64,000 nt of DNA, taken from assembly GCA_964020085.1 (NCBI GenBank), contig CAXHUQ010000601.1:238501-302500 (forward strand), in the 5' to 3' direction. The DNA is from Micromussa lordhowensis. Its lineage: Eukaryota > Cnidaria > Anthozoa > Scleractinia > Lobophylliidae. Positions 14,270 through 26,399 of this stretch are shown in pieces. Numbering within the stretch: position 1 is the first letter of the stretch; the number at the start of each line of letters is the position of its first letter. Under the pieces are notes generated by a model. That model was not told the DNA's origin and did not search any database. It saw only the letters and a program-made list of their open reading frames with translations. The translations under genes and the position numbers were made by a program.

Positions 14270-15956
14270 TGCGATTATCTTCCGATTAAAAGGCACTTAA
14301 AGTGCCAACATAGCATAACATTTTGCAGCAAACCGCGGCTCCCAAAGTGCCCGTAAAGCCGAGCTATGGCAAATTTGGCAAGGACACCCTCAGCGCGCAT
14401 TTTCTGAAATTCTGCAAAGTTGCGACCAGGGGAAAAACCTGCAAAAAGAAGGCCACAAAAAACACCCTGGCGCAAATGCCATTATCTCCTAATTAGAATG
14501 CACTTAAAGTGCTAACATAGCACAACATTTTGCAGCAAACCGCGGCTCCCTAAGTGGCCGTAAAGCAGAGCTATAGCAATTTTGGCAAGGACACCCTCAG
14601 CGCGCATTTTCTGAAATTCTGCAAAGTTGCGACCAGGGGAAAGTCCTGTAGAAAGAAGGCCAGAAAAAACACCCTGGCGCAAGTGCCATCATCTCTTAAT
14701 TAAAATGCACTTAAAGTGCCAACATAGCACAACATTTTGCAGCAAACCGCGGCTCCCAAAGTGCCCGTAAAGCCGAGCTATGGCAAATTTGGCAAGGACA
14801 CCCTCAGCGCGCATTTTCTGAAATTCTCCAAAGTTGCGACCAGGGGAAAATCCTGCAGAAAGAAGGCCAGAAAAAACACCCTGGCGCAAATGCCATTATC
14901 TCCTAATTAAAATGCACTTAAAGTGCTAACATAGCACAACATTTTGCAGCAAACCGCGGCTCCCAAAGTGCCCGTAAAGCCAAGCTATGGCAAATTTGGC
15001 AAGGACACCCTCATCGCGCATTTTCTGAAATTCTCCAAAGTTGCGACCAGGGGAAAAACCTGCAGAAAGAAGACCAGAAAAAACACCCTGGCGCAAATGC
15101 CATTATCTCCTCATTAAAATGCACTTAAAGTGCTAACATAGCACAACATTTTGCAGCAAACCGCGGCTCCCTAAGTGCCCGAAAAGCCGAGCTATGGCAA
15201 ATTTGGCAAGGACACCCTCAGCGCACATTTTCTGAAATTCTGCAAAGTTCCGACCAGGGGAAAGTCCTGCAGAAAGAAGGCCAGAAAAAACACCCTGGCG
15301 CAAATGCCATCATTTTCTAATTACAATGCACTAGAAGTGCCAACATAGCACAACATTTTGCAGCAAACCGCGGCTCCCTAAGTGCCCGTAAATCCGAACA
15401 ATGGAAAATTTGGCAAGGACACCCTCAGCGCGCATTTTCTGAAATTCTGCAAAGTTGCGACCAGGGGAAAAACCTGCAGAAAGAAGGCCAGAAAAAACAC
15501 CCTGGCGCAAATGCCATTATCTCCTAATTAGAATGCACTTCAAGTTCCAACATAACACAACATTTTGCAGCAAACCGCGGCTCCCAAAGTGCCCGTAAAG
15601 CCGAACTTTGAAAAATTTGGCAGGGACACCCTCAGCGCGCATTTTCTGAAATTCTTCAAAGTTGCGACCAGGAAAAAGTCCTGCAGAAAGAAGGCCAAAA
15701 AAAACACCCTGGAGCAAATGCCATCATCTCCTAATTAGAATGCACTTAAAGTGCCAACATAGCACAACATTTTGCAGCAAACCGCGGCTCCCAAAGTGCC
15801 CATAAAGCCGAGCTATAGCAAATTTGGCAAGGACACCCTCAGGGCGCATTTTCTGAAATTCTGCAAAGTTGCGACCAGGGGAAAGTCCTGCAGAAAGAAG
15901 GCCAGAAAAAACACCCTGGCGCAAATGCCATCTTTTTCTAATTACAATGCACTAGA
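14270..15956. repeat. Blocks P' and Q' (second copy)
   Basis: P' follows directly on block R at about 14,270. Q' runs from about 14,486 to 15,956 with the same marker variants as 10,360-11,830 at offset 4,126. The sequence immediately to the right (15,956-17,462) does not belong to the P-Q-R order and includes type B monomers. Confidence 0.8.
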
Positions 15957-16129
15957 AGTGCCAACATAGCACAACATTTTGCAGCAAACCGCGGCTCCCT
16001 AAGTGCCCGTAAATCCGAACTATGGAAAATTTGGCAAGGACACCCTCAGCGCGCATTTTCTGAAATTCTGCAAAGTTGCGACCAGGGCAAAGTCCTGCGG
16101 AAGGAAGGCCACAAAAAACACCCTGGCGC

Positions 16130-16925
16130 AAATGCCATAATCTCCTAATTACAATGCCTTTAAAGTGCCAGCAGAGCACAACATTTTGCAGCAAACCGCG
16201 CCTCCCAAAGTGCCCGTAAAGCCGAGCTATGGCAACTTTAGCAAGCACAGCCTCAGCGCGCATTTTCTGAAATTCTGCACAGTTGCGACCAGGGGAAAGT
16301 CTTTTACAAATAAGGCTACAAAAAATACCCTAGCTGAAATGCCATCATCTAATAATTAGAATGCACTTGAAGTGCCAACAAAGCACAACATTTTTCAGCA
16401 AACTGCGGCTCAGCGCGCATTTTCTGAAATTCTGCAAAGTTGCGACTAGAAGAAATTCCTGCAGAAAGAAGACCACAAAAAACACCCTGGCGCAAATGCC
16501 ATCATCTCCTAATTAAAAAGCACCTAAAGTGCCAACAGAGGACAACATTTTGCAGCAAACCGCGGCTCCCAAAGTGCCCGTAAAGCCAAGCTACGGCAAA
16601 TTTAGCAAACACACCCTCAGCGGGCATGTCCTGAAATTCTGCAAAGTTGCGACCAGGGGAAAGTCCTGCAGAAAGAAGGCCACAAAAAACACCCTGGCAC
16701 AAATGCCATCATCTCCTAATTAAAATGCACTTTTAGTGGCAACACAGCACAACATTTTGAAGCAAACGGCGGCTCCCAAAGTGCCCGTAAAACCGAGCTA
16801 TGGCAAATTTAGCAAGCACACCCTCAGCCCGCACTTTCTGAAATTCTGCAAAGTTGCAACCAGGGAAAATTCCTGCAGAAAGAAGGCCACAAAACACACC
16901 CTGGCGTAAATGCCATCATCTCCTA
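16130..16925. repeat. Island of type B monomers inside the type A array
   Basis: About four monomers here carry TTTAGCAAGCACA/TTTAGCAAACACACC and GGCCACAAAAAACACC, the signature of the type B layer found near the core and at 44,440-50,400. One of them (about 16,405) has lost the middle of the monomer: CTGCGGCT runs straight into CAGCGCGCATTTTC. The monomers on both sides are type A. Confidence 0.8.
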
Positions 16926-17461
16926 TATAAAAGGCACTTAAAGTACCAATATAGCACAACATTTTGCAGCAAACCGCGGCTCCCTAAGTGCCCGTAAAGC
17001 CGAGCTATGGCAAATTTGGCAAGAGCACCCTCCGCGCGCATTTTCTGAAATTGCGCAAAGTTGCGACCAGGGGAAAAACCTGCAGAAACAAGGCCAGAAA
17101 AAACACCCTGGCGCAAATGCCATTATCTCCTAATTAGAGTGCAGTTGAAGTGCCACCATAGCACAACATTGCGCAGCAAACCGCGGCTCCTTAAGTACCC
17201 GTAAAGCCAAGCTATGGCAAATTTGGCAAGGACACCCTCAGCGCGCATTTTCTGAAATTCTGCAAAGTTGCGACCAGGGGAAAGTCCTGCAGAAAGAAGG
17301 CACGAAAAAACACTCTGGCGCAAATGCCATTATATCCTAATTAAAATGCACTTAAAGTGCCAATATAGCACAACATTTTGCAGCAAACCGCGGCTCCCTA
17401 AGTGCCCATAAACCCAAACTATGGGAAATTTTGCAAGGACACCCTCAGCGCGCATTTTCTG

Positions 17462-20003
17462 AAATTCTGCAAAGTTGCGACCAGGGGAAAGTCCTGCAGA
17501 AAGAAGGCCACAAAAAACACCCTGGCGCAAATGCCATCATTTTCTAATTACAATGCACTAAAAGTGCCAACATAGCACAACATTTTGCAGCAAACCGCGG
17601 CTCCCTAAGTCCCCGTAAAGCCGAACTATGGAAAATTTGGCAAGGATACCCTCAGCGCGCATTTTCTGAAATTCTGCAAAGTTGCGACCAGGGGAAAAAC
17701 CTGCAGAAAGAAGGCCAGAGAAAACACCCTGGCGCAAATGCCATTTTCTCCTAATTAGAATGCACTTGAAGTGCCAACATAGCACAAAATTTTCCAGCAA
17801 ACCGCGGCTCCCTAAGTGCCCGTAAAGCCGAACTGTGGAAAATTTGGCAGGGACACCCTCAGCGCGCATTTTCTGAAATTCTGCAAAGTTGCGACCAGGG
17901 GAAAGTCCTGCAGAAAGAAGGCCAAAAAAACACCCTGTAGCATATGCCATCATCTCCTAATTACAATGCACTTAAAGTGCCAACATAGCACAACATTTTG
18001 CAGCAAACCGCGGCTCCCTAAGTCCCCGTAAAGCCGAGCTATGGCAAATTTGGCAAGGACACCCTCAGGGCGCATTATTTGAAATTCTGCAAAGTTGCGA
18101 CCAGGGGAAAGACCTGCAGAAAGAAGGCCAGAAAAAACACCATGGCGCAAATGCCATTATCTCCTAATTAGAATGCACTTGAAGTGCCAACATAGCACAA
18201 CATTTTGCAGTAAACCGCGGCTCCCTAAGTGGTGGCAAGGACACCCTCAGGGCGCATTTTCTGAAATTCTGCAAAGTTGCGACCAGGGGAAAGTCCTGCA
18301 GAAAGAAGGCCAGAAAAAACACTCTGGCTCAAATGCCATTATCTCCTAATTAAAATGCACTTAAAGTGCCAACATAGCACAACATTTTGCAGCAAACCGC
18401 GGCTCCCTAAGTGCCCGTAAAGCCGAGCTATGGCAAATTTGGCAAGGACACCCTCAGCGCCCATTTTCTGAAATTCTGCAGAGTTGCGACCAGGGGAAAG
18501 TCCTGCAGAAAGAAGGCCAGAAAAAACACCCTGGCGCAAATGCCATCATCTCCTAATTAAAATGCACTTGAAGTGCTAACATAGCACAACATTTTGCAGC
18601 AAACCGCGGCTCCCTACGTGCTCGTAAAGCCGAGCTATGGCAAATTTGGCAAGGACACCCTCAGCGCGCATTTTCTGAAATTCTGCAAAGTTGCGACCAG
18701 GGGAAAGTCCTGCAGGAAGAAGGCCAGAAAAAACACCCTGGCGCAAATGCCATTATCTCCTAATTAAAATGCACTTAAAGTGCCAACATAGCACAACATT
18801 TTGCAGCAAACCTCGGCTCCCAAAGTGCCCGTAAAGCCGAGCTATGGCAAATTTGGCAAGAACACCTTCAGCGCGCATTTTCTGAAATTCTGCAAAGTTG
18901 CAACCAAGGGAAAGTCCAGCAGAAAGAAGGCCAAAAAAAACAATCTGGTTCAAATGCCATTATCTCCTAATTAAAATGCTTTTAAAGTGCCAACATAGCA
19001 CAACATTTTGCAGCAAACCGCGGCTCCCTAAGTGCCCGTAAAGCCGAGCTATGGCAAATTTGGCAAGGACACCCTCAGCGCGCATTTTCTGAAATTCTGC
19101 AAATTCTGCACAACATTTTGCAGCAAACCGCGGCTCCCTAAGTGCCCGTAAAGCCGAGCTATGGCAAATTTGGCAAGGACACCCTCAGCGCGCATTTTCT
19201 GAAATTCTGCAAAGTTGCAACCAGGGGAAAGTCCTGCAAAAACAAGACGAGAAAAAACACCCTAGCGCAAATGCCATCATCTCTTAATTAAAATGCACTT
19301 AAAGTGCCAACATAGCACAACATTGTGCAGCAAACCGCGGCTCCCTAAGTGCCCGTAAAGCCGAGCTATGGCAAATTTGGCAAGGACACCCTGAGCGCGC
19401 ATTTTCTGAAATTCTGTAAAGTTGCGACCAGGGGAAAGTCTTCCAGAAAGAAGGCCAGAAAAAACACCCTGGCCCAAATGGCATCATCTCCTAATTAAAA
19501 TGCTCTTAAAGTGCTAACATAGCACAACATTTTGCAGCAAACCGCGGCTCCCTAAGTGCCCGTAAAGCCGAGCTATGGCAAATTTAACAAGGACACCCTC
19601 ATCGCGCATTTTCTGAAATTCTGCAAAGTTGCGACCAGGGGAAAAACCTGCAGAAAGAAGGCCAGAAAAAACACCCTGGCGCAAATGGCATTTTCTCCTA
19701 ATTAAAATGCACTTAAAGTGCCAACATAGCACAACATTTTGCAGCAAACCTCGGCTCCCAAAGTGCCCATAAAACCGAGCTATGGCAAATTTGGCAAGGA
19801 CACACTCAGCGCGCATTTTCTGAAATTCTGCAAATTCTGCACAACATTTTGCACCAAACCGCGGCTCCCTAAGTGCCCGTAAAGCCGAGCTATGGCAAAT
19901 TTGGCAAGAACACCTTCAGCGCGCATTTTCTGAAATTCTGCAAAGTTGCGACCAGGGGAAAAACCTGCAGAAAGAAGGCCAGAAAAAACGCCCTGGCGCA
20001 AAT
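17462..20003. repeat. Block R' (second copy of 11,730-14,270)
   Basis: It has the same monomer order, the same 25-bp deletion (near 18,228) and the same pair of 106-bp deletions (near 19,100 and 19,833) as block R. Divergence begins near 20,003, where R continues into GCGATTATC and R' continues into CCATTATCTCC. Confidence 0.88.
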
Positions 20004-20069
20004 GCCATTATCTCCTAATTAGAATGCACTTGAAGTGCCAACATAGCACAACATTTTGCAGCAAACCGC

Positions 20070-21140
20070 GGCTCCCTAAGTGGTGGCAAGGACACCCTCA
20101 GCGCGCATTTTCTGAAATTCTGCAAAGTTGCAACCAGGGGAAAGTCCTGCAGAAAGAAGGCCAGAAAATACACCCTGGCGCAAATGCCATCATCTCCTAA
20201 TTCAAATGCACTTGAAGTGCCAACATAGCACAACATTTTACAGCAAACCGCGGCTCCCTAAGTGCCCGTAAAGCCGAGCTATGGCAAATTTGGCAAGGAC
20301 ACCCTCAGGGCGCATTTTCTGAAATTCTTCAAAGTTGCGACCAGGGGAAAAAACCTGCAGAAAGAAGGCCAGAAAAAACACCCTGGCGCAAATGCCATTA
20401 TCTCCTAATTAGAATGCACTTGAAGTGCCAACATAGCACAACATTTTGCAGCAAACCGCGGCTCCCTAAAAGCCCGTAAAGCCAAACTATGGCAAATGTG
20501 GGAAGGACACTCTCAGCGCGCATTTTCTGAAATTCTGCAAAGTTGCGACCAGGGGAAAACCCTGCAGAAAAAAGGCCAGAAAAAACACCCTGGCGCAAAT
20601 GCCATTATCTCCTTATTAGAATTCACTTGAAGTGCCAACATAGCACAACATTTTGCAGCTAACCGTGGCTCCCTAAGTGCCCGTAAAGCCGAAGTATGGA
20701 AAATTTGGCAAAGACACCCTCAGGGCGCATTTTCTGAAATTCTGCAAAGTTGCGACCAGGGGAAAGTCCTGCAGAAAGAAGGCCAGAACAAACACCCTGG
20801 AGCAAATCCCATCATCTCGTAATTTAGTTGCGCTTAAAGTGCCAACATAGCACAACATTTTGCAGCAAACCGCGGCTCCCAAAGTGCCCGAAAAGCCGAG
20901 CTATGGCAAAGTTGGCAAGGACACCCTCAGCGCGCATTTTCTGAAATTCTGCAAAGTTGCGACCAGGGGAAAGTCCTGCAGAAAGAAGGCCAGAAAAAAC
21001 ACCCTGGCGGAAATGCCATCATCTCCTAATTAAAATGCACTTAAAGTGCTAACATAGCACGGCATTTCGCAGCAAACCGCGGCTCCCTAAGTGCCCGTAA
21101 AGCCGAGCTATGGCAAATTTGGCAAGGACACCCTCAGCGC
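20070..21140. repeat. Duplicated block, copy 1 (offset 10,890 bp)
   Basis: It matches 30,960-32,030 base for base at most positions. Shared rare forms are CTAAGTGGTGGCAAGG, AGAAAATACACCC, TCCCTAAAAGCCCG, GAAGTATGGAAAATTTGG and GCACGGCATTTCGCAGC. The offset is exactly 10,890 at the deletion junction (20,071 and 30,961). Confidence 0.88.
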
Positions 21141-23092
21141 GCATTTTCTGAAATTCTGCAAAGTTGCGACCAGGGGAAAGTCTTCCAGAAAGAAGGCCAG
21201 AAAAAAAACACCCTGGCGCAAATGCCATCATCTCCTAATTAAAATGCACATAAAGTGCTAACATAGCACAACATTTTGCAGCAAACCGCGGCTCCCTAAG
21301 TGCCCGTAAAGCCGAGCTATGGCAAATTTGGCAAAGACACCCTCAGCGCGCATTTTCTGAAATTCTGCAAAGTTGCGACCAGGGAAAAGTCCTGCAAAAA
21401 CAAGGCGAGAAAAAAAACCCTAGCGCAAATTCCATCATCTCTTAATTAAAATGCACTTAAAGTGCCAACATAGCACAATATTTTGCAGCAAACCGCGGCT
21501 CCCTAAGTGCCCGTGAAGCCGGGCTATGGCAAATTTGGCAAGGACACCCTCAGCGCGCATTTTCTGAAATTCTGCAAAGTTGCGACCAGGGGAAAGTCCT
21601 GCAGAGAGAAGGCCAAAAAAAAAACAACCTGGCGCAAATGCCATCATCTCCTAATTAGAATGCACTTAAAGTGCCAACATAGCACAACATTTTGCAGCAA
21701 ACCGCGGCTCCCTTAATGCCGGTAAAGCCAAGCTATGGCAAATTTAGCAAGGACACCCTCAGCGCGCATTTTCTGAAATTCTGCAAAGTTGCGAACAAGG
21801 GAAAGTCCTCCAGAAAGAAGGCCAGAAAAAACACCTTGGCGCAAATGCCAAAATCTCCTAATTAAAATGCACAAAAAGTGCTAACATAGCACAACATTTT
21901 GCAGCAAACCGCGGCTCCCTAAGTGCCCGTAAAGCCGAGCTATGGCAAATTTTGCAAGGACACCCTTAGCGCGCATTTTCTAAAATTCTGCAAAGTTGCG
22001 ACCAGGGGAAAAACCTGCAGAAAGAAGGCCAAAAAAAACACCCTGGCGCAAATGCCATTATCTCCTTATTAGAATGCACTTGAAGTGCCAACATAGCACA
22101 ACAGTTTGCAGCAAACCGTGGCTCCCTAAGTGCCCGTAAAGCCGAAGTATGGAAAATTTGGCAAAGACACCCTCAGCGCGCATTTTCTGAAATTCTGCAA
22201 AGTTGCGACCAGGGGAAAGTCCTGCAGAAAGAGGGCCAGAAAAAAAACCCTGGGGCAAATCCCATCATCTCTTAATTTAGCTGCACTTAAAGTGCCAACA
22301 TAGCACAACATTTTGCAGCAAACCGCGGCTCCCTAAGTGCCCGTAAAGCCGAGCTATGGCAAAGTTGGCAAGGACACCCTCAGCGCGCATTTTCTGAAAT
22401 TCTGCAAAGTTGCGACCAGGGGAAAGTCCTGCAGAAAGAAGGCCAGAAAAAACACCCTGGCGGAAATGCCATCATCTCCTAATTAAAATGCACTTAAAGT
22501 GTTAACATAGCACGGCATTTCGCAGCAAACCGCGGCTCCCTAAGTGCCCGTAAAGCCGAGCTATGGCAAATTTGGCAAGGACACCCTCAGCGCGCATTTT
22601 CTGAAATTCTGCAAAGTTACGAGCAGGGAAAAGTCCTGCAAAAACAAGGCGAGAAAAAACACCCTAGCGCAAATGCCATCATCTCTTAATTAAAATGCAC
22701 TTAAAGTGCCAACATAGCACAACATTTGGCAGCAAACCGCGGCTCCCTAAGTGCCCGTGAAGCCGAGCTATGGCAAATTTAGCAAGGACACCCTCAGCGC
22801 GCATTTTCTGAAATTCTGCAAAGTTGCGAACAAGGGAAAGTCCTCCAGAAAGAAGGCCAGAAAAAACACCCTGGCGCAAATGCCAAAATATCCTAATTAA
22901 AACGCACATAAAGTGCTAACATAGCACAACATTTTGCAGCAAACCGCGGCTCCCTAAGTGCCCGTAAAGCCGAGCTATGGCAAAGTTGGCAAGGACACAC
23001 TCAGCGCGCATTTTCTGAAATTCTGCAAAGTTGCGACCAGGGGAAAGTCCTGCAAAAAGAAGGCCAGAAAAAACACCCTGACGCAAATGCCA

Positions 23093-23300
23093 TCATCTCC
23101 TAATTAAAATGCTCTTAAAGTGCCAACATAGCACAACATTTTGAAGCAAACTGCGGCTCCCAAAGTGCCCGTAAAGCCGAGCTATAGCAAATTTAGCAAG
23201 CACACCCTCTGCGCGAATTTTCTGAAATTCTGCAAAGTTGCGACCAGGGGAAAAACCTGCAGAAAGAAGGCCGGAAAAAACACCCTGGCGCAAATGCCAT
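23093..23300. repeat. Single type B-like monomer in the type A array
   Basis: One monomer has TTTAGCAAGCACACC, the type B spacer word, while its other half (GGCCGGAAAAAACACC) is closer to type A. It may be a gene-conversion hybrid. Confidence 0.6.
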
Positions 23301-23329
23301 TATCTCTTAATTGGACTGCACTTCAAGTG

Positions 23330-24980
23330 CCGACGTAGCACAACATTTTGCAGCAAACCGCGGCTCCCTAAGTGCCCGTAAAACCGAGCTATGGCAAATT
23401 TGGCAAGGACACCCTCAGCGCGCATTTTCGGAAATTCTGCAAAGTTGCGACCAGGGGAAAGTCCTGCAGAGAGAAGGCCAGAAAAAAACACCCTGGCGGA
23501 AATGCCATCATCTCCTAATAAGAATGCACTTAAAGTGCCAACATAGCACAACATTTTGCAGGTAACCGCGGCTCCCAAAGTGCCCCTAAAGCCGAGCTAT
23601 GGCAAATTTGGCAAGGACACCCTCAGCGCGCATTTTCTAAAATTCTGCAAAGTTGCGACCAGGGGAAAGTCTCGCAGAAAGAAAGCCAAAAAAAAAACCC
23701 TGGCGCCAATGCCATCATCTCCTAATTAGAATCCACTTGAAGTGCCAACATAGCACAACATTTTGCAGCAAACTACGGCTCCCAAAGTGCCCGCAAAGCC
23801 GAGCTATCGCAAATTTTGCAAGGACACCCTCAACGCGCATTTTCTGAAATTCTGCAAAGTTGCGACCAGGGGAAAGTCCTGCAGAAAGAAGGCCAGAAAA
23901 AACACCCTGGCGGAAATGCCATCATCTCCTAATTAAAATGCACTTAAAGTGTTAACATAGCACGGCATTTCGCAGCAAACCGCAGCTCCCTAAGTGCCCG
24001 TAAAGCCGAGCTATGGCAAAGTTGGCAAGGACACCCTCAGCGCGCATTTTCTGAAATTCTGCAAAGTTGGGACCAGTGGAAAGTCCTGCAGAAAGAAGGC
24101 CACAAAAAACACCCTGGCGGAAATGCCATTATCTCCTAATTACAATGCACTTAAAGTGCCATCATAGCACAACATTTTGCAGCAAACCGCGGCTCCCTAA
24201 GTGCCCGTAAAACCGAGCTATGGCAAATTTGGCAAGGACACCCTCAGCGCGCATTTTCTGAAATTCTGCAAAGTTGCGACCAGGGGAAAGTCCTGCAGAG
24301 AGAAGGCCAGAAAAAACACCCTGGCGGAAATGCCATCATCTCCTAATAAGAATGCACTTAAAGTGCCAACATAGCACAACATTTTGCAGGTAACCGCGGC
24401 TCCCAAAGTGCCCCTAAAGCCGAGCTATGGCAAATTTGGCAAGGACACCCTCAGCGCGCATTTTCTAAAATTCTGCAAAGTTGCGACCAGGGGAAAGTCT
24501 CGCAGAAAGAAAGCCAAAAAAAAACCCCTGGCGCCAATGCCATCATCTCCTAATTAGAATCCACTTGAAGTGCCAACATAGCACAACATTTTGCAGCAAA
24601 CTACGGCTCCCAAAGTGCCCGCAAAGCCGAGCTATCGCAAATTTTGCAAGGACACCCTCAACGCGCATTTTCTGAAATTCTGCAAAGTTGCGACCAGGGA
24701 AAAGTCCTGCAGAAAGAAGGCCAGAAAAAACACCCTGGCGCAAATGCCGTTATCTTCTAATTAAAATGCATTTAAAGTGCCAACATAGCACAACATTTTG
24801 CAGCAAACCGCGGCTCCCTAAGTGCCCGTAAAGCCGAGCTATGGCAAATTTGGCAAGGACACCCTCAGCGCGCATTTTCTGAAATTCTGCAAAGTTGCGA
24901 CCAGGGGAAAAACCTGCAGAAAGAGGGCCAGAAAAAACACCCTGGCGCACATGCCGTTATCGCCTAATTAGAATGCACTT
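23330..24980. repeat. Four-monomer higher-order repeat, 828-bp unit
   Basis: Two copies, about 23,330-24,150 and 24,150-24,980, are offset by 828 bp (4 x 207). Shared private forms are TTTGCAGGTAACCGCGG, CCCCTAAAGCCGAGC, AGTCTCGCAGAAAGAAAGCC, AACTACGGCTCCC and CCGCAAAGCCGAGCTATCGC. Confidence 0.85.
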
Positions 24981-26399
24981 CAAGTGCCAACATAGCACAA
25001 CATTTTGCAGCAAGCCGCGGCTCCCAATGTGCCCGTAAAGCCGAGCTATGGCAGATTTGGCAAGGACACCCTCAGCGCGCATTTTCTTAAATTCTGCAAA
25101 GTTGCGACCAGGGGAAAAACCTGCAGAAAGAAGGCCAAAAAACACACCTTGGCGCAAATGCCATTATATCCTAATTAAAATGCACTTAAAGTGCCAACAT
25201 AGCACAACATTTTGCAGCAAACCGCGGCTCCCTAAGTGCCCGTAAAGCCGAGCTATGGCAAATTTGGCAAGGACACCCTCAGCGCGCATTTTCTGAAATT
25301 CTGCAAAGTTGAGACAAGGGGAAAAACCTGCAAAAAGAAGGCCAGAAAAAACACCCTGGCGGAAATGCCATTATCTGCCAGTTAGAATGCACTTAAAGTG
25401 CCAACATAGCACAACATTTTGCAGCAAACCGAGGCTCGCAAAGTGCCCGCAAAGCCGAGCTATGGCAAAGTTGGCAAGGACACCCTCAGCGCGAATTTTC
25501 TGAAATTCTGCAAAGTTGCGACCAGGGGAAAGTCCTGCAGAAAGAAGGCCACAAAAAACACCCTTGCGGCAATGCCATTATCTCTTAGTTACAATGCACT
25601 TGACGTGTTAACATAGCACAACATTTTGCAGCAAACCGCGGCTCCCTAAGTGCCCGTAAAGCCGAGCTATGGCAAATTTGGCAAGGACACCCTCAGCGCG
25701 CATTTTCTGAAATTCTGCAAAGTTGCTAACAGGGAAAAAACCTGCAGAAAGAAGGCCAAAAAACACACCCTGGCGCAAATGCCATTATATCCTAATTAAA
25801 ATGCACTTAAAGTGCCAACATAGCACAACATTTTGCAGGAGACCGCGGCTCCCTAAGTGCCCGTAAAGCCAAACTATGGAAAATTTGGCAGGGACACCCT
25901 CAGCGCGCATTTTCGGAAATTCTGCAAAGTTCCGACCAGAGGAAAGTCCTGCAGAAAGAAGGCCAGAAAAAACACCCTGGAGCAAATGCCATTATCTATT
26001 AATTAAAATGCACTTCAAGTGCCAACATAGCACAACATTTTGCAGCAAACCGCGGCTCCCTAAGTGCCCGTAAAGCCGAGCTATTGCAAATTTGGCAAGG
26101 ACACCCTCAGCGCCCATTTTCTGAAATTCTGCAAAGTTGGGACCAGGGGAAAGTCCTGCAGAAAGAAGGCCACAAAAAACACCCTGGCGCAAATGCCATT
26201 ATCTCCTAATTACAATGCACTTAAAGTGCCATCATAGCACAACATTTTGCAGCAAACCGCGGCTCCCTAAGTGCCCGTAAAGCCGAGCTATGGCAAATTT
26301 GGCAAAAGCCACCTCAGCGCGCATTTTCTGAAATTCTGCAAAGTTGCGACCAGGGGAAAGTCCTCCAGACAGAAGTCCAAAAAAAACACCCTGGCGCAA

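Larger units (their letters stand above)
11730..14270. repeat. Block R of a larger duplicated segment, copy 1
   Basis: About 2.5 kb matches 17,462-20,003 at an offset of 5,732-5,733 bp. Shared private features are CATTTTCTAATTACAATGC, the ACCCTGTAGCATATGCC variant, a 25-bp internal deletion near 12,495, and two copies of a 106-bp internal deletion near 13,366 and 14,101. Copies differ at only scattered bases, so the duplication looks recent. Confidence 0.88.
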
